Shown in pieces: positions 9,197 to 18,185 of a stretch of DNA of 64,000 bases (the stretch's first letter is position 1; every line of letters begins with the position of its first letter). The notes under the pieces are model-generated. The model saw nothing but the letters and a program-made list of their open reading frames with translations. It was not told the origin of the DNA and made no database searches. Both the position numbers and the translations under genes were made by a program. This DNA is from Methanobrevibacter sp. (GTDB lineage: Archaea; Methanobacteriota; Methanobacteria; Methanobacteriales; Methanobacteriaceae): the NCBI RefSeq assembly GCF_017409525.1, contig NZ_JAFQSO010000002.1, positions 1 to 64,000 of the forward strand. Direction: 5' to 3'.

Positions 9197-10884
9197 TAAT
9201 ATTTTTCCAGATATTCGTTAATTTCAGAAATTGCCACTCTCTCCTGTGCTTCTGTATCCCTGTCTCTTATGGTTACTTGATTATCTTCAAGTGTTTCAAA
9301 ATCAACAGTTATTGCGAGAGGAATGCCGATTTCATCAGCTCTAGCATATCTTTTTCCTATTGTTCCAACAGCATCGTATTCAACAGTAAACCCTGCCATC
9401 CTTAATTTTTCAGTTAATTCCTGAGCAATTTCACGAGGGCCTTCTTTGTTTACGAGAGGGAAAATTCCAAGTTGCACTGGAGCTACGGATTTGTCAAATT
9501 TAAAGTAATCTTTCTCTTCGGTTTCACAGAACGAATGCAATAACACGGAATAGGTTATACGATCGATACCGAAAGATGGTTCAATTACATGAGGAGTAAT
9601 TTTTTCTCCGGTAATTTTTTCCTCAACCTCTTCAAAAATGAGCAAATCTTCAGTTACTTCATAAGTTTTGTCTAATTCAACTGCAAATTTCCCGTCGTTT
9701 TCTATTGCTTTTTTAATTTCATCAACGTCTGCAGTTTCAATAGCCTGTTTTACTTTTGGAGAATCTCCTTTAAATATAGGTCCAAATTTGGATAAATTAG
9801 GCTTTACAATAGTTTTTTTAACTATTTTAGGTTCATCATATTCAACAAACACATTCAGCTCATCGTTACTGTACTCGGAGTGGGAAGTTAAGTCATAGTC
9901 GCCTCTATCAGCTATTCCTATAATTTCAACCCAACCATATTTGTCGGTTTTTACTTCCACATCCCAACAATCAAGAGCATAATGAGCCATCTCTCCAGCC
10001 AAATGCTGTCTAAACCTTAAAACATCTTCAGGAATTCCAATTTCAGTTAAAAATTTACGGGCCAGGTACAATTGATAAATTAACATTTCATTTGCTACAA
10101 TTCCTTTATCAAGTGCTTCACGTGCAGTAATTTCTAAAGGTTCTAAGTTTTTTTCCTGAACTTCCTGTGAATTTAAGCGCAAAATCACCTCTTCAATTTG
10201 TGAGAATTTTGGATGAGTTTTATCTTTTGGATTTAAAAATATTTCAGCTTCGGCTTGTGTGAATTCTCTAAGTCTTATGACTCCTTGTCTTGGTGAAATT
10301 TCATTTCTATATGCTTTTCCAAGCTGTACTGCACCAAATGGAAGTTTTCCTCTGAAAAATCTTTCCAATCTTTTAAATAAAATGAAGATGCCTTGTGCTG
10401 TTTCCGGTCTCATGTATCCGACTTTATCTCCTTTAGCACCAATTTCAGTTTTAAACATCAGATTATAATTCCAAATGTTTGATAGTTTCCCTCCACATTC
10501 TGGGCAAGTGATATTGTTGTCAATGACAATTTGGTCTAATTCTTCATTTTCAAGACTCTCTACATCTTCACCAATTACCTCTTCAATAATATGGTCCGCT
10601 CTAAAAACTTCTCCACAGTTTTCACATTTGCACATCGGGTCTGTAAAGTTGTCAACATGTCCTGATGCTTTTAAAACTTCTTTCGGCATCACGGTTGGGC
10701 CTTCAATTTCGTAAAATCCTTCACCAGAAACATATTGTTTTCTCCATTTTTGCATGATATTGTTTTTTAAACTTGCTCCAAGAGGACCATAATCTGTAAA
10801 GCCGGATACTCCTGAATAAATTTCAAAAGATGGCCATAAAAATCCTCTTTTTGCACTGATATTTGACATTTTATCATGATTCAT
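9190..10884 (-). CDS. glyS: Glycyl-tRNA synthetase, archaeal/eukaryotic alpha2 type
   Basis: 564 residues from the ATG at 10884 (MNHDKMSNISAKRG). I prefer this start over the TTG at 10899 because a GGAGA ribosome site (10893-10897) lies 8 nt upstream. Class II motifs are clear: FEIYSGVSGFTDYGPLG (motif 1 region), MRPETAQGIF, an FRNE-type GKAYRNEISPRQG (motif 2), EPSFGIDRI (motif 3), and an anticodon-binding C-terminal domain (LGIFPLVNKEG). A zinc-like CxxC pair (CKCENCG, CPECGG) lies in the insertion. It charges tRNA-Gly in the cytosol. It is the last gene of a leftward cluster, 15 nt after dcd. Confidence 0.96.
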   Translation of the reverse strand: MNHDKMSNISAKRGFLWPSFEIYSGVSGFTDYGPLGASLKNNIMQKWRKQYVSGEGFYEIEGPTVMPKEVLKASGHVDNFTDPMCKCENCGEVFRADHIIEEVIGEDVESLENEELDQIVIDNNITCPECGGKLSNIWNYNLMFKTEIGAKGDKVGYMRPETAQGIFILFKRLERFFRGKLPFGAVQLGKAYRNEISPRQGVIRLREFTQAEAEIFLNPKDKTHPKFSQIEEVILRLNSQEVQEKNLEPLEITAREALDKGIVANEMLIYQLYLARKFLTEIGIPEDVLRFRQHLAGEMAHYALDCWDVEVKTDKYGWVEIIGIADRGDYDLTSHSEYSNDELNVFVEYDEPKIVKKTIVKPNLSKFGPIFKGDSPKVKQAIETADVDEIKKAIENDGKFAVELDKTYEVTEDLLIFEEVEEKITGEKITPHVIEPSFGIDRITYSVLLHSFCETEEKDYFKFDKSVAPVQLGIFPLVNKEGPREIAQELTEKLRMAGFTVEYDAVGTIGKRYARADEIGIPLAITVDFETLEDNQVTIRDRDTEAQERVAISEINEYLEKYYK

Positions 10885-10899
10885 AAATATTATCTCCAA

Positions 10900-11484
10900 T
10901 TATTTTTTTAATTCATAATCAAGTTTTACTCTACTACTTTCCGGGCTGGTTTGCCCCATATATTTACTATTCCTATCCGGATGTCCGTAAGGTATTTCTG
11001 ATGGGCTTGTCATTGTTTCGAAAACAATTTGACAAACTCTTTGGCCAGGATAAAGAGCTACGGGCATTGCACCGATATTAGATATTTCCAAAGTGATTTT
11101 TCCTTCAAAACCAGGGTCTATAAATCCTGCGGTTACATGCATTGTAACGCCAAGTCTACCCATACTTGAACGACCTTCAACTCTTGCAACCAAATCAGCA
11201 GGTAGTTTTACATATTCTAAAGTAGTAGCCAAGGCAAATTCATTAGGATGGATTATGAATGCTTCACCTTCTTCAACAGTTGTTGATTCCATATATGATG
11301 TAAGGTCATCTTCATCTTTAGGATCAATAAATGGTTTTCTGATAACTTTAAATACTTTAAATTCATCTCCTAATCTCATATCAACAGAAGATGGTTGTAT
11401 TTGTTTTTCATCCATAATGGGTTCAATCGCTATTTTGCCTTCATTTAAATATTTCTTTATATCTTTATCGCTTAAAATTGCCAT
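10900..11484 (-). CDS. dcd: dCTP deaminase (possibly bifunctional with dUTPase activity)
   Basis: 194 residues from the ATG at 11484 (MAILSDKDI). A TTG at 11496 is possible but less likely. Family motifs: SSVDMRLG, VEGRSSMGRLGV, AGFIDPGFEGKITLEISN with the catalytic Glu, and PGQRVCQIVFE. The enzyme deaminates dCTP to dUTP for thymidylate synthesis. Some methanogen relatives also hydrolyse dUTP to dUMP; sequence alone does not settle which form this is. It sits between the ferredoxin-like gene (27-nt gap) and glyS (15-nt gap), probably in one transcript. Confidence 0.93.
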   Translation of the reverse strand: MAILSDKDIKKYLNEGKIAIEPIMDEKQIQPSSVDMRLGDEFKVFKVIRKPFIDPKDEDDLTSYMESTTVEEGEAFIIHPNEFALATTLEYVKLPADLVARVEGRSSMGRLGVTMHVTAGFIDPGFEGKITLEISNIGAMPVALYPGQRVCQIVFETMTSPSEIPYGHPDRNSKYMGQTSPESSRVKLDYELKK

Positions 11485-11511
11485 TTTTTCACACAAGTAA
11501 GTTTATAAGTA

Positions 11512-12342
11512 TTATAATTCTTTAATTTCTATTAGATTGTCTAGTCTATTAACTACATTGTCAATAGCCTCTTTAGTGTAACTGATGCTGATTGCATCAA
11601 ATTTGCATGTATTTGAGCAAAGACCGCAACCTTTGCAGATGTCATAATCAATTGTAATCTTATTGTTTTCCATTGAAATCGCATCAAACATGCAAACTTC
11701 ATCTAAGCACTTTTTACATTTCTTACAATTCTCTTCATGAAGTTCTACAGTAACTCCTTCGAGTTTTTCTAATTTATCGCTAATTTCATCATCTAAATTA
11801 GGATAAACTTTCCACAAACAACAGCATGGACAGCAATGACAGATTGTTAGAAGTCCTTTTCCAGGGTGCACATTCATCCAAACGGTATCTATTTTATTTC
11901 TTCCAATAATATGGCTTAAACCTGCAGCATCAGCTTTGTCCACTTGCGCTAAAGCTTCTTTCACTGTTGCCTTTTTTCCAACATGTTTTGGAATTTTTGC
12001 GGCTGTTGGTCCAAGGAAAATACATCCAAGGTCTTGAGGATAATCTTGACAGTTATTTGAGGTTCTACAAAGGCAGGAATTCATAATAACAATTTCATCA
12101 TTACGTTTAATTACTTCTTTAATTATTTCAGTGGGCAGGAATTCAGAGCCTTCAGATTCGACTTTTTTATTAATAGGGATAGTATTTGGCACAACAATAA
12201 TCTCATCATCTTTAAATAATGCAAAATCGATTATTTTTTTATAGATTTTTGATTTTTTAGTAAATTCAGCTATTCTAAATCTCCAATTGAAGATGTACTT
12301 AAGGATAAATCTGCTGAAATCTACAATTCTAGGTCGTCTCAT
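11512..12342 (-). CDS. 4Fe-4S ferredoxin-type protein with Cys-rich N-terminal domain
   Basis: 276 residues. The C-terminal 70 residues hold two 4Fe-4S motifs: CKKCKKCLDEVC and CKGCGLCSNTC. The middle contains more cysteines: CLCRTSNNC, then CHCCPCCCLW, which could bind another cluster. Residues 1-60 are basic and hydrophobic without a clear signal peptide. This layout occurs in uncharacterised methanogen ferredoxin-like proteins and suggests electron transfer; the partner is unknown. It overlaps the upstream trmJ-like gene by 4 nt, so the two are translationally coupled. Confidence 0.8.
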   Translation of the reverse strand: MRRPRIVDFSRFILKYIFNWRFRIAEFTKKSKIYKKIIDFALFKDDEIIVVPNTIPINKKVESEGSEFLPTEIIKEVIKRNDEIVIMNSCLCRTSNNCQDYPQDLGCIFLGPTAAKIPKHVGKKATVKEALAQVDKADAAGLSHIIGRNKIDTVWMNVHPGKGLLTICHCCPCCCLWKVYPNLDDEISDKLEKLEGVTVELHEENCKKCKKCLDEVCMFDAISMENNKITIDYDICKGCGLCSNTCKFDAISISYTKEAIDNVVNRLDNLIEIKEL

Positions 12343-13247
12343 TGTTCACCAAGTTTATTTTTCAATCTTCTCAATATACCTTTAAAGGTATGTGCTTCTC
12401 GCCCTGTTATAAATGCTCTTGAAATGATGTTATTGAATGTTTTAAGACCATTTCTTTTCTTATGTTCTGGAATATCCAGATAATCAATTATTTCTTCCAT
12501 GTCTTTGATTAAATATTCTTTTTCTAAATCTGTACTCTCATTTACTCCTTCAACACCGTATTCATGTTTGTTTTTAAATAATTCATAGAATATAATTGCT
12601 GCCGCATGAGATATATTCATTATTGGATAAGTCGGATCAGTTGGAATGGAAACGCAAATATCACAATCTTCTATTTCTTTATTTGTAAGTCCGTTTCCTT
12701 CTCTTCCAAATAAAATTGCAATTTTATTTGAAATATTCATAGATTTGCCAAGTTCTTCGGGTCTAATTGGAATTCTTGATAAATTATAGCTTCCTCCAGC
12801 CATTCCGGTAGAAGCAACTTTAAAATCAATTCTTTGGGATTGATAAAAGTCATCAAGTGTGGGAAATATTTTAGCATTTTCCACTATGTATTTTCCATGA
12901 GTGGCTTGATAATATGCCTCATTTGTTAATGTTGGAGGATTGATTAATACCAAATTTTTCAATCCAAAGTTAGCCATTGTTCTTGCAAGAAAACCAATGT
13001 TTCCAGGGGTTTCACACTCCACGAAAATAATGTAAATATTTTCTTTAAAAAGACGGATTTCTTTTTCTTCTTCTCTTGCAAGTTTTGCTCTAGCAGCTCC
13101 TCGGGATTGTTTAGTTGATTTTGCTTTTTTTGTTGAAGTTGATTTCTTTTCGGGTTTGCTTTCTTTTTCTGCATCCGGTGAACTCATAGTTGTGGTTTCC
13201 ACAACTTTTTCTTCACTTACAGCGGCATCTCCTCCTATTTTAATCAA
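12339..13247 (-). CDS. trmJ: TrmJ-like tRNA 2'-O-methyltransferase (SPOUT family)
   Basis: 302 residues with the TTG start at 13247. Residues 1-70 are a Lys/Ser/Glu-rich extension (EKKSTSTKKAKSTK). The SPOUT domain follows: IIFVECETPGNIGFLARTMANFG, then IAILFGREGNGLTNKEIEDCD and PTYPIMNISHAAAI forming the SAM-binding trefoil knot. TrmJ methylates the 2'-OH of nucleotide 32 in tRNAs. The start is uncertain. AGGAG touches the TTG directly, while a much stronger AGGAGGAG lies inside the reading frame and faces only an out-of-frame ATG-CCG-CTG-TAA. The methyltransferase domain is not affected by this doubt. It leads the trmJ-ferredoxin-dcd-glyS cluster. Confidence 0.88.
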   Translation of the reverse strand: MIKIGGDAAVSEEKVVETTTMSSPDAEKESKPEKKSTSTKKAKSTKQSRGAARAKLAREEEKEIRLFKENIYIIFVECETPGNIGFLARTMANFGLKNLVLINPPTLTNEAYYQATHGKYIVENAKIFPTLDDFYQSQRIDFKVASTGMAGGSYNLSRIPIRPEELGKSMNISNKIAILFGREGNGLTNKEIEDCDICVSIPTDPTYPIMNISHAAAIIFYELFKNKHEYGVEGVNESTDLEKEYLIKDMEEIIDYLDIPEHKKRNGLKTFNNIISRAFITGREAHTFKGILRRLKNKLGEQ

Positions 13248-13259
13248 CTCCTAATATAA

Positions 13260-14735
13260 TTATTCATAAGCTTTATCCAACAATTCTAATAGATGCATGC
13301 ATTTAATATCTTCACAACCTATTGAGTTTAGACCATCTTGTAAGTTCAATTGGCAAAATGGACAGATAGTAATCACGGCATCAGCACCTGTGTCTTTAAT
13401 CATTTTTGCTTTTGACTGGGATAATTCTAGTGCAATTTCTGGTTTTCCGGATTTGATTCCTCCACCGGCGCCACAGCATTGGCAAGGATATAGCATTTCC
13501 TTAAATTCAATGCCGGGTATTTTTTCAATAATGTCTCTTGGCGCATCTTTAATGCCCTGTCCTCTTCCTAAGTGGCAAGGGTCATGATAGGTAACAGTCA
13601 TATTGACCTCTTTTAGTTTACTTTCATCAAGTTTATCTACTAAAAATTCACTGATGTCCATTACATTTAATTTTGAGCCAAATTCCGGGTGGTTATTCTT
13701 CAAAGTAGAGCCGCATCCAGAGCAAATAGTTATTATTGTATCATAATCTTTAAAGACTTCTTTGTTTTTATCAACGAGATTTTGAACGATATCGGTCTGC
13801 CCGGTTCTTAAAAGTGGGGAGCCACAACAGACCTGCCCTTCAGGAACGTCAATATCAATTCCATTTTCTTTTAGGATTTTAACTAAAGTATGGCCAATTT
13901 CAGGGAATTTATAATCAACCATGCAACCGGTAAAGAAAGCTACTTTCGAACCGGTATAGTTATCTGCCTCTTCAATAAATGATGTTTTATCAGTTTTTAT
14001 GGACCTTCCGCTATTTAGGATATTTTCTCTAAATGCTACATGTTCTGGAAGAGGTCCTGAACCATTTGCAACCGCAATAGCCCTCATTTTTTCTATTGCA
14101 TCTCCAAATGTATTGATATTTTTTGGACAGACTGCTAAACATTTGCCGCAACTTGTACAATTATAGAGGCCTTCATCCAATGCTTCTTTTAATCTATCAA
14201 AATCTTCTCTAGGGTCACTTTCAAATTTACGTATGTACCTCATTAGGTAAGGTCCGCCAAATTCTTCTGTGGCAATATTTACAACAGGGCATGTTGAATA
14301 GCAGGAATAACATTCAATACAGCTTCTAACATTTTTAGTGTCTTTTGTCTCGTCTTTGGTAATTGAATTATCAAGTTCACTACATTCATGGTCACATTGA
14401 AGGGATAACTCTAAATCTTTAACCTTAGCTTCAATACTGGATTTGTCAACGATTAAATCTTTAATGACCGGGAATCTGAGAGGTTCAATGATTGCTCCAT
14501 CCTTTATTTCTTTTTGACAAGCCAGGGCCCCATTTCCTTTAAATAGTATTCCGCAAGATCCGCACTGGCCAGCTCTACAAGAACTTCTAAAACTAATGTC
14601 TGCATCATATTTTTCGTTAATAGCTTGCAGGGCATCGAGAACTTTCATGTGAGGTGTTTTTTCAATTTCATAACACTCTAAATGAGGTTCTTCATCTGTT
14701 TCTCTATCAAATCTTGAAACATAAACTTTAATCAT
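13260..14735 (-). CDS. tfrB: CoM/CoB-dependent fumarate reductase subunit B (thiol:fumarate reductase)
   Basis: About 491 residues. The N-terminal 2Fe-2S domain has SSCRAGQCGSCG and a later ACQ. Two 4Fe-4S motifs follow (CIECYSCYSTCP, CTSCGKCLAVCP). The C-terminal half carries two cysteine-rich CCG domains (CCGSPLLR, CCGAGGG) of the heterodisulfide-reductase HdrB type. This fusion is specific to TfrB, which oxidises CoM-SH and CoB-SH to the heterodisulfide while TfrA reduces fumarate to succinate for biosynthesis. TfrA is not in this window, so the subunits are encoded apart. GGAGGT (14741-14746) lies just upstream; the second ATG (14735) has the better spacing than 14738. Confidence 0.92.
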   Translation of the reverse strand: MIKVYVSRFDRETDEEPHLECYEIEKTPHMKVLDALQAINEKYDADISFRSSCRAGQCGSCGILFKGNGALACQKEIKDGAIIEPLRFPVIKDLIVDKSSIEAKVKDLELSLQCDHECSELDNSITKDETKDTKNVRSCIECYSCYSTCPVVNIATEEFGGPYLMRYIRKFESDPREDFDRLKEALDEGLYNCTSCGKCLAVCPKNINTFGDAIEKMRAIAVANGSGPLPEHVAFRENILNSGRSIKTDKTSFIEEADNYTGSKVAFFTGCMVDYKFPEIGHTLVKILKENGIDIDVPEGQVCCGSPLLRTGQTDIVQNLVDKNKEVFKDYDTIITICSGCGSTLKNNHPEFGSKLNVMDISEFLVDKLDESKLKEVNMTVTYHDPCHLGRGQGIKDAPRDIIEKIPGIEFKEMLYPCQCCGAGGGIKSGKPEIALELSQSKAKMIKDTGADAVITICPFCQLNLQDGLNSIGCEDIKCMHLLELLDKAYE

Positions 14736-14844
14736 CATTTACCTCCAATTTTGTTAAAAGCTTATAAACCATTATAATATACATATTTATACATCAAACT
14801 ATTATATAATATATTGTATTAATGATTTTTTTGAGGAAAATATA

Positions 14845-16737
14845 ATGAATTTAAAAGAATTAGTTACGGGAGTTGCCGGTGATAAGCAATTTTTGCTTGG
14901 TAATGAAGCTGCTGTAAGGGGAGTTATAGAAGCTGGTGTTTCTATTGCAGCCACTTATCCAGGGACTCCATCATCAGAAATTGGAAATGTATTATCTTTG
15001 TTGGCTAAAGAAGCCAATATTTATTTTGAATTTTCTACTAATGAAAAAGTCGCAATGGAGGTCGCTGCTACTGCAGCCGCTTCTGGACTTAGGTCATTTA
15101 CATTTATGAAGCATGTAGGTATGAATGTAGCTAGTGATTCCTTCATGACAACTGCATATTCTGGTGTCAATGGGGGCATGGTTATTTTATCTGCAGATGA
15201 TCCATCACTTTTTTCATCTCAAAACGAGCAAGACACTCGTAATTATGCAAGGTTAGCTAATGTGCCTATTTTGGAACCGTCCAATTGTCAGGAAGTTAAA
15301 GATATGGTTAAATATGCATTTGATTTATCCGAACAATTTAACTTGCCTGTTATAGTAAGAACAACCACTCGTGTATCCCACATGAGGGGAGTTGTTGAAT
15401 TTGGTGATGTGAATGATAATTCATCAAACAATGAAAATCATTGGAAAAGAGGTCATTTTAACAAGGACCCTTCAAAATATGTTCCGGTTCCTGCATTTGC
15501 GGGAGATATGCATGTAAGATTGTGGGATAAAATCCATAAAATCGAAGAAATTACAAATAAAAGTGAATATAACTTTGAAATGGATTTTGCTAGTGATAAA
15601 AAATACGGCCTCATATCATCCAGTAGTGCATATAACTATGCTCATGACGTTGTCAAATTCAATGGTTTGGATGTTGATGTTTTAAAATTGGGGTTCTCTT
15701 ATCCTTTTCCACAGGATTTGGTTGCCGAATTTTTGGATGATTTGGATGAGGTATTCATAGTTGAGGAAGTTGACCCAATTATTGAAAGGGATGTTTTGGC
15801 CACAATTGGAGCTAAAAATCTCAATGTTTCTGTTCATGGAAAATTGGATGGGACTTTTCCACTTTTCCACGAGTTTAACTCTGATGTTGTAAGTGATGGT
15901 TTAAATAAGATATTAAACTTTAAAGATGATGAATTAATTAAGTATTCTTCAAGTTTAGAAAAGCTTGAAGAAGATATTCCAAACAGAGCACCGGTTTTAT
16001 GTGCCGGATGCCCTCACAGAGCAATGTATTATGGAATCAATAAGGCAATTGATGAATTAGGTTTGAAAGCATCTGACGTGGTGTTTGCGTCAGATATCGG
16101 ATGTTACACATTAGGTATCAATCCTCCTTATAACTGTGCGGATTATTTATTGTCTATGGGTTCTAGCGTTGGAGACGGATGCGGATTTTCAGTTTCAACT
16201 GATCAAAAGGTAGCTAGTTTCATTGGAGATTCAACATTTTTCCATAGTGGTGTTTCACCGTTAATCAATGCGGTTCACAATAAGCATAACTTTGTTTTAA
16301 CAGTTTTGGATAATAGGATTACTGCTATGACTGGAGGTCAGCCAAACCCTGGAATTCCTATTGATGGGATGGGTGATGAGGCGCCGGAGATATCAATTAG
16401 AAAACTGGCTGCTGCATGCGGATGCGATTATGTACGTGTAATAAATCCATTTAACTTGGAACAAGTAATCAAAACCTATAAAGAAGCATTCCAAAGAGAG
16501 GATACTGCAGTCATTGTTTCAAAAGCTCCATGTACATTGATTAAAGGTTTAACTAAAAAACCGCCAGTTAATTTTGTTGAAAGTAATTGTAATAATTGTG
16601 ATAAATGCGTAAGTGAACTTGCATGTCCGGCTATTTCAAAACTAAATGGTAAAATCACTGTTGATAAATCTCAATGTGATGGATGTAATGTATGCATTCA
16701 AGTTTGTAAATATGGGGCGCTAGAGGCAGGTAGGTGA
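14845..16737 (+). CDS. iorA: Indolepyruvate:ferredoxin oxidoreductase alpha subunit
   Basis: 630 residues. The N terminus has the pyrimidine-binding domain (LGNEAAVRGVIEAGVSIAATYPGTPSSE). The C-terminal half has the thiamine-diphosphate fold with CPHR, GDSTFFHSG and VLDNRITAMTGGQ. Two ferredoxin motifs close the protein (CNNCDKCVSELACP, CDGCNVCIQVC). With IorB it converts aryl pyruvates to aryl-acetyl-CoA, or in methanogens runs in reverse to make aromatic amino acid precursors from aryl acids. It is followed by iorB after 4 nt, and the region also holds PaaK and an ACT protein that fit the reverse role. AT-rich promoter sequence covers 14760-14820. Confidence 0.95.
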   Translation: MNLKELVTGVAGDKQFLLGNEAAVRGVIEAGVSIAATYPGTPSSEIGNVLSLLAKEANIYFEFSTNEKVAMEVAATAAASGLRSFTFMKHVGMNVASDSFMTTAYSGVNGGMVILSADDPSLFSSQNEQDTRNYARLANVPILEPSNCQEVKDMVKYAFDLSEQFNLPVIVRTTTRVSHMRGVVEFGDVNDNSSNNENHWKRGHFNKDPSKYVPVPAFAGDMHVRLWDKIHKIEEITNKSEYNFEMDFASDKKYGLISSSSAYNYAHDVVKFNGLDVDVLKLGFSYPFPQDLVAEFLDDLDEVFIVEEVDPIIERDVLATIGAKNLNVSVHGKLDGTFPLFHEFNSDVVSDGLNKILNFKDDELIKYSSSLEKLEEDIPNRAPVLCAGCPHRAMYYGINKAIDELGLKASDVVFASDIGCYTLGINPPYNCADYLLSMGSSVGDGCGFSVSTDQKVASFIGDSTFFHSGVSPLINAVHNKHNFVLTVLDNRITAMTGGQPNPGIPIDGMGDEAPEISIRKLAAACGCDYVRVINPFNLEQVIKTYKEAFQREDTAVIVSKAPCTLIKGLTKKPPVNFVESNCNNCDKCVSELACPAISKLNGKITVDKSQCDGCNVCIQVCKYGALEAGR

Positions 16738-16741
16738 GAAA

Positions 16742-17326
16742 ATGGATAATCATTATAGTATTTATATTTGTGGTGTAGGGGGCCAAGGAATTATTAAAAC
16801 TTCTACAATAATTGGAGAAGCTGCTATGAATCAGGGTTTGGATGTTGTCATGAGTGAAATTCATGGAATGTCCCAACGAGGAGGATCAGTTTCCACGGAA
16901 CTAAAAATCGGCGGATATAACTCTTCAATTATTCCAAATAATGGGGCAGATATGCTGCTTGCTTTTGAACCAATTGAGACAATCAGGGGCCTTGATAAGG
17001 TAAATTCAGAAACTAAGATTGTATATAATACTCATCCAATTGTCCCTTCGTCTTCTGATAAGGCATATCCTAATGTCGATAACATTACTAAAATATTGAA
17101 AGAAAACTTTAAACATGTCCTTCCAATCAATGGAACTGAACTGGCTATTGAAGCGGGAAGCGTTTTGGCTTTAAACATGGTTCTTTTGGGTGCAGTCACT
17201 GCTGATGATAAGTTTCCACTAACAAAAGAGTCTGTAATTGATGCAATGAAAAACAACTTGAAACCAAAATTCCATGATATGAATCTGAAAGCTATTGAAA
17301 GCGGATACGATTCTATCAAAGGTTAA
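16742..17326 (+). CDS. iorB: Indolepyruvate:ferredoxin oxidoreductase beta subunit
   Basis: 194 residues with GVGGQGIIKTSTIIGEAA at the N terminus and the MSEIHGMSQRGGSVSTELKIG segment typical of the gamma-type domain of 2-oxoacid:ferredoxin oxidoreductases. It is the partner of IorA, 4 nt upstream. A GGTGAG ribosome site lies in the end of iorA, giving tight coupling. Length is normal for IorB. Confidence 0.95.
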   Translation: MDNHYSIYICGVGGQGIIKTSTIIGEAAMNQGLDVVMSEIHGMSQRGGSVSTELKIGGYNSSIIPNNGADMLLAFEPIETIRGLDKVNSETKIVYNTHPIVPSSSDKAYPNVDNITKILKENFKHVLPINGTELAIEAGSVLALNMVLLGAVTADDKFPLTKESVIDAMKNNLKPKFHDMNLKAIESGYDSIKG

Positions 17327-17380
17327 ATTTTAAATAGTATTTTAACTAAAAATTTAAGTAGATAATAAAGTTGTGGTATT

Positions 17381-17659
17381 ATGGCTTATAAAATTGACAA
17401 TGCTATTGTAAAAAAAGATATTGCAGGTAATTTGACATTAATTGACCCAGATAATGTTTTCGAAGATGAAGATGCATTTATAGCTGTTAAAAGTGATGAT
17501 TTAATTACTATCCAACTATTAATCAACGGTATTATGAGTAATGATTTTAAAAGTTGGAGAGAATTAGGCGTTATTCCTGAAACCGAACCTTTAAAAAGCA
17601 TTTTTGTACGCTTAGGTTATTCTAAAGAAGACATAGCTAATTTATTAAAAGAATTTTAG
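17381..17659 (+). CDS. Small conserved-looking protein of unknown function
   Basis: 92 residues, acidic, soluble, with no cysteine pattern or membrane segment. The sequence alternates short strands (NAIVKKDIAGNLTLIDPDNVF) with a helical C terminus (EPLKSIFVRLGYSKEDIANLLKEF). I do not recognise a family. It lies 54 nt after iorB on the same strand and might be read through from it, although the ribosome site (GTGGT) is weak. Function cannot be assigned. Confidence 0.65.
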   Translation: MAYKIDNAIVKKDIAGNLTLIDPDNVFEDEDAFIAVKSDDLITIQLLINGIMSNDFKSWRELGVIPETEPLKSIFVRLGYSKEDIANLLKEF

Positions 17660-17724
17660 TTATTCTTTTACTATTTTTTTTTAAACTATATTTTTAATGC
17701 ATATTAATCTTTAAAAATAGGATG

Positions 17725-17748
17725 TAGAAAAGAAATTAATCTTTTCTA
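17725..17748. terminator. Strong hairpin between unknown protein and ACT gene
   Basis: TAGAAAAGA (17725-17733) pairs with TCTTTTCTA (17740-17748) around a 6-nt loop. The 9-bp stem overlaps the ACT gene stop codon and may terminate that leftward unit. Confidence 0.5.
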
Positions 17749-18177
17749 TAAATCTTTAATGTCGTTTTCATCTAAAATTTTAACATTGCTTTCATTTAAA
17801 GCATCGATGGCTTTTTCCATGTTTTCCAATCTCATCACTACAATAGCTTCATCAGTTTTGCTGCTTACAAATGCATATAAATATTCTAGATTAATCCCTT
17901 TTTCATCAAAAACAGCTAATGTAGAGTTTAATCCATTAGGTTCATCTGGAACAGATAAGATAATCACTTCATTTTCCTTTACAATGAAATTGTCTTTTTC
18001 AAGAGCTTCTATTGCTTTTTGATTGTCTGAAACGATTAGTCTTAAAATTCCGTATTTTGTAGTGTCGGCTATTGAAAGTGCACGAATATTAATGTTTTCT
18101 TTAGCTAGTGTATCAATAGCTTTTTTGATTCTACCTTCTTTGTTTTCCACGAAAATTGAAATTTGTTTCACTGCCAT
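17746..18177 (-). CDS. ACT-domain protein (two tandem ACT domains)
   Basis: 143 residues. An ACT domain starts at KQISIFVENKEGRIKKAIDTLAKENINIRALSI, and a second at LSVPDEPNGLNSTLAVFDEKGINLEYLYAF. ACT domains bind amino acids and regulate enzymes. Proteins of this size are repeatedly found beside PaaK and IorAB in methanogens. An AGGTGAT ribosome site precedes the ATG, and the PaaK gene ends 8 nt upstream, so this is the second gene of that operon. I infer feedback sensing of an aromatic amino acid; the ligand is not shown. Confidence 0.87.
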   Translation of the reverse strand: MAVKQISIFVENKEGRIKKAIDTLAKENINIRALSIADTTKYGILRLIVSDNQKAIEALEKDNFIVKENEVIILSVPDEPNGLNSTLAVFDEKGINLEYLYAFVSSKTDEAIVVMRLENMEKAIDALNESNVKILDENDIKDL

Positions 18178-18185
18178 TTTATCAC

